Assembly (NCBI GenBank): GCA_001701075.1
Contig: DAAK01000042.1
Span: 1-13,410, forward strand
Direction of reading: 5' to 3'
Length of the DNA stretch: 13,410 bases
Source: Bacteroidales bacterium GP3
GTDB taxonomy: Bacteria; Bacteroidota; Bacteroidia; Bacteroidales; Muribaculaceae
Shown: piece by piece, positions 7,295 to 13,410 of the stretch
How positions within the stretch are numbered: position 1 is the stretch's first letter
How the letters are laid out: every line of letters starts with the position of its first letter
Translations under genes and position numbers: made by a program
Notes under the pieces: model-generated
The model's input: only the letters and a program-made list of their open reading frames with translations
Databases searched by the model: none
Told to the model about the DNA's origin: nothing

Positions 7295-9865
7295 ATGAAG
7301 AAAACTTTATTTTCATTAGCAGCCGCGATTCTTTGCATCAGTTCTGCAATGGCTGAAGGCATTGCAGAGAGAGCGCAGAAAGCGTGGACTGACGTTTATC
7401 CACAAGTGGAGGCCCGTATAAAGGCTCCTGCTTTCCGTGACAAAGATTATAATATCAACGACTTCCTTCCTAAGAAAAATAAGAAGAGTAAAAAAGTTGC
7501 TCTCAAGAAAGACAAACATGGAAAAGAGTTGTATACTGATGTTATAAATTCAGCTATTGCTAAGTGTAGTGCTGATGGTGGTGGACGTGTCATCGTACCT
7601 GCAGGCACTTGGCTTACTGGCCCTGTCAAACTGCTTAGCAATGTAAATCTTCATCTGGAAGAAGGCGCCACTCTCCTCTTCACAGATGATCCTCATCAAT
7701 ATTATCCTCTCGTGCTTACTGCTTGGGAAGGTATAAATTGCTGGAACTGGTCGCCTATGATCTATGCTTATAAGCAGGAAAATATAGCCATCACTGGAAA
7801 AGGTACTATCGATGGCGGTGCAAGCCGTGAAAACTGGTGGTCGATGGTAGGCAATGAGAAGTGGGGCTGGAAACCCGGTAAACTTTCTCAACGTGCCGGG
7901 CGAATCATCATGCATGAATGGAATGAAAAAGGTGTCGACCTCTTTGAGCGTCGTCTGGGTTCCAATTGGGGTATGCGTCCGCAGCTCGTAAACCCGGTGG
8001 AATGTAAAAACATTCTCATCGAAGATGTGACTATGCTTCGTTCCGCTTTTTGGGTAATGCATCCTCTGATGTGCCAAAACATTACAGTGCATGGTGTCCA
8101 CGTTCAGAATGATGGCCCTAATGGTGATGGTTGCGACCCCGAATCATGTAAGGATGTCCTTATCGAAAATTGCTATTTTGACACCGGCGACGATTGCATT
8201 GCTATCAAGAGCGGTCGTAACCGAGACGGCCTTAAAAGAGCTATTCCAAGCGAAAACATCATCGTACGTAACTGTTATATGAAGAATGGTCACGGTGGCG
8301 TTGTTGTGGGTAGTGAAATCTCAGGCGGCTACAAGACTCTATTTGTAGAAAACTGTAAGATGGATAGCCCGGATCTCGACCGTGTTATCCGCATCAAGAC
8401 AAATCCTTGTCGTGGCGGTGTAATCGAAGATATCTATGTGCGCAATGTTGAGGTAGGACAATGCGGTGAGGCTGTTCTTAAGATCAACCTTGATTACGAA
8501 CCCAAGGAACAGTGCAAACGTGCTTATCCTCCAACAGTGCGCAACGTATTTCTCGAAAATGTAAACTGCAACAAGAGTAAATATGGCGTTATGATTGTCG
8601 GCCTTCCCGACAAATGCAATGTCTATGACATCGAAGTGAAGGACTGTAACTTCAATGGTGTAGCTGACGGAAATAATATTACAGGCGAGGTGAAAGACAT
8701 CGTTTTCGACAATCTGAAGATAAATGGTGTTGAAAGTCCTTATGGCAAACCACTTCCTTATCAGATGGCATTGTCTGAAATGATCCGCAATCCAAAGAGC
8801 GAGACTATTGATGTCAACAGCGTTAAATGGAGTTATGCTGCTGCTGTGGAACTCGAAGGTATCCTCGCTGCCGCTCGCGCTTACAATGACAAGGCTATGC
8901 TCGACTATGTGCTTAACTATACCGACTTCTTTGTGAACCCTGACGGAACAATCAAGGCTTTCAATAAAGAAGCTTATAATATCGATAATGTAAAGGGTGG
9001 CATCGAGATTCTTGAGGCCTACGACATCACTGGTGATGAAAAATATAAGAAAGCTGCCGACAATATCTACGATCAGCTTCTTTCTCAGCCAAGAACTAAG
9101 TCGAAAAACTTCTGGCACAAGCAGATATATCCTTGGCAAGCTTGGCTCGACGGCCTTTACATGGGTCAGCCTTTCTATGCAGAATACGTAAACCGCTATC
9201 TTAATGCTGATCCAAAGCTTTGGAACGACATTGCAAATCAGTTCCTTACAGTTGGCAAGAAGACTTATGACCCGGCTACAGGCCTCTATCGCCATGCTTG
9301 GGATGAGAAGAAAAAGCAATTCTGGGCAGACCGCCGTACCGGACAATCTGAACATGCTTGGGGTCGCGCTATGGGATGGTATGTATGGGCTATCACTGAT
9401 GTTCTTGAAAAGATGCCCGAAAACCATCCGAAGCGTCCTGAAATGGTGAAGCTCCTTAAGAAGGTTGCCGATGGTATTGTAAAATATCAGGATCCTGAAT
9501 CTGGTGTCTGGTACCAGGTGATGGACTCTCCGAAGCGTCAGGGCAACTATCTTGAAGCAACAGCTTCTGCAATGTTCGTCTACAACCTTCTTCGTGCAGT
9601 TCGCCTTGGCCTTCTTGATGAGTCTTATCTTGCTCCTGCCAAGAAAGGCTACGAAGGAATGGTGAAGACTTTTGTGAAGGAAAATCAAGATGGTACTATT
9701 TCACTGACCAACTGCTGCGCTGTAGCAGGTCTTGGTGGAGGAAAGGATCAGCGTCGCAACGGTACATTCGAATATTATCTCAGCGAACCAATTCGCGACA
9801 ATGATGCTAAGGGAGTAGGCCCGTTCATCCTCGCTGGTCTGGAATATGAAAATCTGAAAAAGTAA
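7295..9865 (+). CDS. Bifunctional GH28 polygalacturonase + GH105 unsaturated galacturonyl hydrolase
   Basis: 856 residues with a Sec signal peptide (likely cut after SAMA, residue 20), so probably periplasmic. Residues of about 45-480 form a GH28 beta-helix with textbook active-site blocks: NGDGCD (D278), TGDDCIAIKSG (D299/D300), NGHGGVVVGSE (H333) and VIRIKTN (R366, K368). Residues of about 505-856 form a GH105 (alpha/alpha)6 domain, which removes the 4,5-unsaturated galacturonate left at chain ends by pectin or RG lyases. Its marks are YPWQAWLDGLYMGQPF with probable catalytic D619, SEHAWGRAMGWYVWAI (685-700) and ESGVWYQVMDSPKRQGNYLE (735-754). An oddity is a lysine-rich stretch at 60-77 (10 Lys in 18 residues) where the first GH28 strand normally has a GAxGDG-type turn. 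The GH28 half is only distantly similar to that of the preceding gene and the next gene starts 5 nt on. The pairing suggests one protein handling both saturated and unsaturated oligosaccharide ends. Confidence 0.91.
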   Translation: MKKTLFSLAAAILCISSAMAEGIAERAQKAWTDVYPQVEARIKAPAFRDKDYNINDFLPKKNKKSKKVALKKDKHGKELYTDVINSAIAKCSADGGGRVIVPAGTWLTGPVKLLSNVNLHLEEGATLLFTDDPHQYYPLVLTAWEGINCWNWSPMIYAYKQENIAITGKGTIDGGASRENWWSMVGNEKWGWKPGKLSQRAGRIIMHEWNEKGVDLFERRLGSNWGMRPQLVNPVECKNILIEDVTMLRSAFWVMHPLMCQNITVHGVHVQNDGPNGDGCDPESCKDVLIENCYFDTGDDCIAIKSGRNRDGLKRAIPSENIIVRNCYMKNGHGGVVVGSEISGGYKTLFVENCKMDSPDLDRVIRIKTNPCRGGVIEDIYVRNVEVGQCGEAVLKINLDYEPKEQCKRAYPPTVRNVFLENVNCNKSKYGVMIVGLPDKCNVYDIEVKDCNFNGVADGNNITGEVKDIVFDNLKINGVESPYGKPLPYQMALSEMIRNPKSETIDVNSVKWSYAAAVELEGILAAARAYNDKAMLDYVLNYTDFFVNPDGTIKAFNKEAYNIDNVKGGIEILEAYDITGDEKYKKAADNIYDQLLSQPRTKSKNFWHKQIYPWQAWLDGLYMGQPFYAEYVNRYLNADPKLWNDIANQFLTVGKKTYDPATGLYRHAWDEKKKQFWADRRTGQSEHAWGRAMGWYVWAITDVLEKMPENHPKRPEMVKLLKKVADGIVKYQDPESGVWYQVMDSPKRQGNYLEATASAMFVYNLLRAVRLGLLDESYLAPAKKGYEGMVKTFVKENQDGTISLTNCCAVAGLGGGKDQRRNGTFEYYLSEPIRDNDAKGVGPFILAGLEYENLKK

Positions 9866-9870
9866 TCAAA

Positions 9871-12009
9871 ATGAAATTATTCGGCAGATTTATCTGCACC
9901 GGATTATCTATGACCACCGTCGCGGCGAACTTATTCGTCGCGACGGCAATCATGTCCGGATGTAGCTCTAATAATGGTAAAATTGACCGTTATGCTCTCG
10001 TGACTCGCAACAATCCTCACGTGACGTCGGTTGACACAATGGCTTCTCTTACTGTCGGCAACGGACATTTTGCTTTCACTGCCGACATAACAGGACTTCA
10101 GACTTTCCCTGAGACATATTCGGCTGGAGTTCCACTCGGGACTATGAGCGATTGGGGATGGCACAGCTTCCCTAACACCGAAAACTATAGGTTTGAGGAA
10201 ACTCTCAAGGAATATGATTTCGGACGTGGAAGAACTGAACTATATTCCGTCCAATTCAAGGAGGATGGCCGAAACAAGAAGGCTGCCGAATACTTTCGTG
10301 TTAATCCACACAGACTTCACCTTGGAGCTCTCGGATTCTACAATCTTGACATAAACTCCATCTCAGATATCGACCAGACCCTCGACATGTGGGATGGTGT
10401 CATCAAATCCAAATTCTCTGCCGACGGATCAATTGTCGATGTCCAGACTTCGGTAGACCCGGAACTCGATGTTGTGGCTGCCAAAATTTCAGATCCATCG
10501 CGCCATGCCGTTGCGTTGCGCCTACCCTATCCTACGGGAAAACACAGCGATGATGCTTGCGATTGGACTGCCGATTCGTTGCATACTTCTGATATTGTAG
10601 TTTCAGAGCCAGGGAAGGCTATCATCAGGCATACTCTTGACTCCATATCTTATTACATTACTCTAAACTGGGATGGCAATACGGAAGCTGAGAAAAAATC
10701 GTCTCATACTTTCATCATCTCTCCTGATGCCGACAAATGGAGTGTGACTGCCCAATTTACCCAAGAATTGACAGATGGCAACAACTTGACTGCTGCAAAA
10801 GTGATTGATGACGCAAGTGATTATTGGCAGAAGTTCTGGAAAGAAGGTGGAGTAGTCGATTTCAGTCATTGCACTGACCCAAGAGCTGCAGAACTTGAAC
10901 GCCGTGTTGTGCTTTCGCAGTATCTTCTTGCCACTAATTGTGCCGGAAACACTCCCCCGCAGGAGACAGGACTTACTTACAATTCCTGGTTTGGAAAATT
11001 CCATCTTGAGATGATATGGTGGCATCAGGCGCAGTTTGCTCTTTATGGTCATGAAGACCTTCTTGCGCGAACTATACCCTGGTATGAGAAGGCTGAAGCC
11101 AATGCAAAGACTATCGCAGAGCGTCAAGGTTTTGAAGGTATCCGCTGGATGAAGATGACTGACCCTTCATCGATCGAAGCTCCTTCAGGTGTCGGTTCAT
11201 TCCTCATATGGCAGCAACCACACCTCATCTATCTTGCAGAACTCCTTTACAGAGCAAATCCTGACTCAGCAGTGCTCAGCAAGTATTACCCTCTCATCGA
11301 AAAGACTGCTGAATTCATGGCTTCATTTGCAGACAGAGATGAAGAAAACGGACGCTACATCCTTAAGGGCATAATCCCTGCTCAAGAGACCTTGAAGGCA
11401 TCTGAGACAGTGAATCCACCTTTCGAACTCTCATATTGGCATTTTGGTCTCAACACTGCCCAGAAATGGCGCGAAAGAATGGGACTTGAACGCAATCCAA
11501 AATGGGACAAAATCACAAGTGAGCTCTCTCATCTGGCAGCAAAAGACTCCCTTTATCTTGCTGCAGAGACCGCTCCACAGACCTACGAAGATATCCGTTT
11601 CACTTCCGATCATATGGCGGTGCTCGGTTCGCTTGGTATTCTCCCGGCTTCTCCCCTTGCCGACCCGAAGATTCTCAACAATACCTTCGACTGGATCTAC
11701 AAGAATTGGAACTGGGATAAGACGTGGGGTTGGGATTATCCTACTACTGCCATGTGTGCTGTGCGTATTGGAGAACCTGAAAAGGCCATCAATGCCCTTC
11801 TGATGGACAAGCGTACGAATACCTATTTGCCAAATGGTCATAATTTCCAGGATAATCGTCTGCGTTGCTATCTTCCAGGGAATGGTGGGCTACTGACTGC
11901 AGTGGCTCTCATGACAGCCGGTTGGGATGGTTGCGAAGTCGAGAATCCAGGGTTCCCCAAAGATGGCACTTGGGATGTCCGCTGGGAAGGCATCAAGCCA
12001 CTCCCCTGA
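9871..12009 (+). CDS. Putative lipoprotein six-hairpin glycoside hydrolase (GH65/GH95-like), specificity unknown
   Basis: 712 residues. The N-terminus is a lipoprotein signal (hydrophobic run ending IMSGC, lipidated C31; Met at -3 is slightly atypical). The residues after the cysteine (SSNNGK) lack the acidic surface-export signal described for Bacteroidota lipoproteins, so a periplasm-facing anchor is more likely. Residues of about 38-300 look like a beta-rich N-terminal domain. About 335-690 resembles an (alpha/alpha)6 catalytic barrel as in GH65/GH95: GKFHLEMIWWHQAQFALYG (375-393), QGFEGIRWMKMTDP (419-432), SFLIWQQPHLIYLAELLYR (443-461), TWGWDYPTTAMCA (618-630) and LPGNGGLLTAVALMTAGWDG (668-687). 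Candidate acid/base residues include E380, E437, E506 and D622, but the sequence alone does not settle them. The gene starts 5 nt after the GH28-GH105 gene, and a stem-loop follows its stop. I do not recognise a characterised member. Cleavage of an RG-I side chain or decoration is an inference from context. Confidence 0.72.
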   Translation: MKLFGRFICTGLSMTTVAANLFVATAIMSGCSSNNGKIDRYALVTRNNPHVTSVDTMASLTVGNGHFAFTADITGLQTFPETYSAGVPLGTMSDWGWHSFPNTENYRFEETLKEYDFGRGRTELYSVQFKEDGRNKKAAEYFRVNPHRLHLGALGFYNLDINSISDIDQTLDMWDGVIKSKFSADGSIVDVQTSVDPELDVVAAKISDPSRHAVALRLPYPTGKHSDDACDWTADSLHTSDIVVSEPGKAIIRHTLDSISYYITLNWDGNTEAEKKSSHTFIISPDADKWSVTAQFTQELTDGNNLTAAKVIDDASDYWQKFWKEGGVVDFSHCTDPRAAELERRVVLSQYLLATNCAGNTPPQETGLTYNSWFGKFHLEMIWWHQAQFALYGHEDLLARTIPWYEKAEANAKTIAERQGFEGIRWMKMTDPSSIEAPSGVGSFLIWQQPHLIYLAELLYRANPDSAVLSKYYPLIEKTAEFMASFADRDEENGRYILKGIIPAQETLKASETVNPPFELSYWHFGLNTAQKWRERMGLERNPKWDKITSELSHLAAKDSLYLAAETAPQTYEDIRFTSDHMAVLGSLGILPASPLADPKILNNTFDWIYKNWNWDKTWGWDYPTTAMCAVRIGEPEKAINALLMDKRTNTYLPNGHNFQDNRLRCYLPGNGGLLTAVALMTAGWDGCEVENPGFPKDGTWDVRWEGIKPLP
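9917..9946 (+). repeat. GC-rich near-perfect inverted repeat inside the lipoprotein signal-peptide coding region
   Basis: Left arm CCGTCGCGGCGAA (9917-9929), loop CTTA (9930-9933), right arm TTCGTCGCGACGG (9934-9946). Twelve of 13 positions are Watson-Crick pairs and the other is a G:T, which is G:U in RNA, so the transcript could form a very stable 13-pair hairpin. It begins 46 nt into the coding region and encodes roughly TVAANLFVAT of the hydrophobic core. The right arm itself holds the 10-bp palindrome CGTCGCGACG. Codons here (GCG, TTA, ACG) look uncommon for this window. It may be a structural or regulatory element, or an inserted palindrome tolerated in a signal peptide. Confidence 0.7.
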
Positions 12010-12016
12010 CTTTATT

Positions 12017-12047
12017 GGACAATGAGGACTGATAATCCTCATTGCCC
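12017..12047 (+). terminator. Stem-loop after the six-hairpin gene; possible weak terminator or processing site
   Basis: CAATGAGGA (12020-12028) pairs perfectly with TCCTCATTG (12036-12044) around the 7-nt loop CTGATAA. Two more G:C pairs (12017-12018 with 12046-12047) lie beyond an A/C mismatch. It begins 8 nt after the TGA at 12007-12009. Only a weak T-run (ATTTTAAT, 12056-12063) follows, about 10 nt from the stem base, so it is a poor match to a strong intrinsic terminator. It could cause partial termination, protect a 3' end, or separate the operon from the rhamnosidase gene. Confidence 0.5.
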
Positions 12048-12085
12048 ACCACTACATTTTAATCTTAAATATTCAGTATTTTTGA

Positions 12086-13410
12086 ATGAATCCAAAATAT
12101 AAAAAATTATCTACTCTTTGTCTGTTCGGCAGCGCATTTTTCCTCGCGTATGCCGACAACAAACCGACAGATTGGTATGAAGAGACCACTGTCAACAAGC
12201 CTTTCGTAAGATGGTGGTGGCAAGGTAGTGCGGTAGATCCCGAAGGCCTTAACTTCAACCTTGAGGAATTTGCCCGGCAAGGGATGGGTGGATTTGAGAT
12301 TACACCTATCTACGGAGTCCAAGGAAATGAGGCCAACGACATTCCATATCTTTCCGAAAAATGGATGGATATGCTCCGTCACGTCTCCAATGAAAGCCGA
12401 CGTCTCGGACTTCAACCGGAAATGAACAACGGTACTGGCTGGCCTTTCGGTGGCCCGGAAGTGACAGAGGCTGAAAGTGCCCAAAAACTTATTATTGAGA
12501 AGTGGGATGTTGCACCTGGCAAAAAACTTATCGCCAAAATTGAACCTCAGGAGGAGCGCCAGAGACCATTCGCAACAGTCGAAAAAATAATGGCTGTCAA
12601 TGGGGATACCCGACTCGACATAACCAATAAACTCAATAAAGACGGATTTCTAAACTGGACAGCTCCGAAAAAAGGGAATTGGGAAGTCTATGTGCTTTTT
12701 GCAGGTCGCACTTTCCAGAAAGTAAAGCGAGCAGCCCCTGGAGGTGAAGGCTACGTGGTAAATCATTACGATAGTATAGCCGTAAAGAAATACCTTGACC
12801 GATTCGACCGTGCATTTAAGGGAAATGAAGAGATCTTTCCCAAAGTCATGTTTAATGACTCTTATGAAGTGTATGGATCTGACTGGACTATTGGTCTGTT
12901 TGAAGAATTTGCTAAAGACCATGGCTACCGCCTTGAGCAGTATCTTCCAGAATTTGCAGACAAAGAAAATCAGACTGAACTCCGTGGCCGTATCGTACGT
13001 GACTACAGATACACTCTCGCTCGCGTGCTAAGAGAAAATTTCACCGACCTTTGGACCCGTTGGGCTCACAGCCATGGAGCACAAATCCGCAATCAGAGCC
13101 ATGGTAGCCCAGCTAATATCATTGATCTATATGCTATTGTAGACATTCCTGAATGTGAGTCGTTCGGTCGCTCTGAACTCAACATACCTGGTCTTCATCC
13201 TACTGGAGATTCCCGCCATAGCGATGCTGATCCGGCGGTGCTTAAATTTGCTTCATCAGCTGCCCATATTGCCGGTAAACCACTTGTTTCTGCAGAGACT
13301 CTGACTTGGCTTACGGAACATTTCCATACCTCACTCTCGGTGGCAAAACCGGAAATCGACCAGATGCTTGCCGCAGGTGTCAACCATATTTTCTTCCATG
13401 GAGCCACTTA
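12086..13410 (+). CDS. GH106 alpha-L-rhamnosidase, N-terminal part (3'-truncated by window)
   Basis: The frame opens at ATG 12086 and runs without a stop to the window end, giving 441 residues plus two bases. GH106 enzymes are often around 1,000 residues, so the C-terminal part is missing. They hydrolyse terminal alpha-L-rhamnose, such as that of RG-I. A signal peptide is visible (KYKK then a hydrophobic stretch, likely cut after AYA-23), so export to the periplasm is expected. GH106 hallmarks are VRWWWQGSAVDPEGL (41-55), ARQGMGGFEITPIYG (63-77), MNNGTGWPFGGP (113-124), FNDSYEVYGSDW, HGSPANIIDLYAIVDIPE, SSAAHIAGKPLVSAETLTW and the AGVNHIFFHGA block at the end. Conserved acidic residues of the active-site region are present up to the break. 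A 76-nt spacer with a stem-loop separates it from the upstream gene. It may be co-transcribed by read-through or have its own promoter; no convincing promoter was seen. Confidence 0.93.
   Translation, partial: MNPKYKKLSTLCLFGSAFFLAYADNKPTDWYEETTVNKPFVRWWWQGSAVDPEGLNFNLEEFARQGMGGFEITPIYGVQGNEANDIPYLSEKWMDMLRHVSNESRRLGLQPEMNNGTGWPFGGPEVTEAESAQKLIIEKWDVAPGKKLIAKIEPQEERQRPFATVEKIMAVNGDTRLDITNKLNKDGFLNWTAPKKGNWEVYVLFAGRTFQKVKRAAPGGEGYVVNHYDSIAVKKYLDRFDRAFKGNEEIFPKVMFNDSYEVYGSDWTIGLFEEFAKDHGYRLEQYLPEFADKENQTELRGRIVRDYRYTLARVLRENFTDLWTRWAHSHGAQIRNQSHGSPANIIDLYAIVDIPECESFGRSELNIPGLHPTGDSRHSDADPAVLKFASSAAHIAGKPLVSAETLTWLTEHFHTSLSVAKPEIDQMLAAGVNHIFFHGAT

Noticed and set aside
8339..9688. A 449-codon open frame on the minus strand opposite the GH28-GH105 gene
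   Set aside because: It lies wholly inside a strongly supported coding region. Its translation shows no recognisable domain and it appears to be a by-product of codon bias in the sense gene. The same applies to the other antisense frames, for example at 789-1259 and 1560-2231.
12077..12084. TATTTTTG, which matches the Bacteroidota -7 promoter box TAnnTTTG
   Set aside because: It ends one base before the GH106 start codon, so transcription would begin inside the gene, and no matching upstream -33 TTTG box was seen.
1..13410. CRISPR arrays, tRNA or rRNA genes, transposases, phage or defence genes
   Set aside because: None was seen. The window is almost entirely coding for carbohydrate metabolism, and the only repeats are the heptamer array and the two hairpins listed.

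Overview
The window looks like part of a pectin / rhamnogalacturonan-I (RG-I) utilisation locus from a Bacteroidota bacterium, most likely a gut Bacteroidales. Three things point there: A/T-rich start regions without recognisable Shine-Dalgarno sequences, Bacteroidales-like versions of the hexuronate proteins, and tightly packed secreted carbohydrate-active enzymes with N-terminal signal peptides. Genus or family level (for example Muribaculaceae or Prevotellaceae) cannot be fixed from the sequence alone. All genes are on the + strand and coding density is very high; the largest gap is 76 nt, so no stretch over 300 nt lacks a gene.

Region 1 (1-5175) holds cytoplasmic hexuronate catabolism and uptake: the C-terminal part of tagaturonate reductase (uxaB), altronate dehydratase (uxaA), uronate isomerase (uxaC) and a 506-residue ExuT-type MFS hexuronate permease. 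Gaps are 11, 41 and 2 nt. The 41-nt gap between uxaA and uxaC carries a four-unit heptamer tandem repeat.

Region 2 (5196-12009) holds exported depolymerising enzymes, spaced by 20, 5 and 5 nt and so probably on the same transcript. They are a two-domain CE12 acetylesterase + variant GH28 protein, a two-domain GH28 + GH105 protein, and a predicted lipoprotein with an (alpha/alpha)6 'six-hairpin' glycosidase domain of unassigned specificity. The signal-peptide coding region of the lipoprotein gene contains a striking GC-rich near-perfect hairpin.

Region 3 (12010-13410) starts with a 76-nt spacer carrying a stem-loop, then the first 441 codons of a GH106 alpha-L-rhamnosidase that runs off the window.

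Together the genes suggest a logical chain. CE12 removes acetyl groups from RG-I galacturonate. GH28, GH105 and GH106 release galacturonate, unsaturated galacturonate and rhamnose from oligosaccharides in the periplasm. The MFS permease imports hexuronate, and UxaC -> UxaB -> UxaA convert it to 2-keto-3-deoxygluconate. The last steps (KDG kinase, KDPG aldolase), any polysaccharide lyase, SusC/SusD and the regulator are not visible here and must lie elsewhere. The families are well known. The less ordinary points are the two domain fusions, the unassigned six-hairpin lipoprotein, the hairpin in its signal sequence and the heptamer array.
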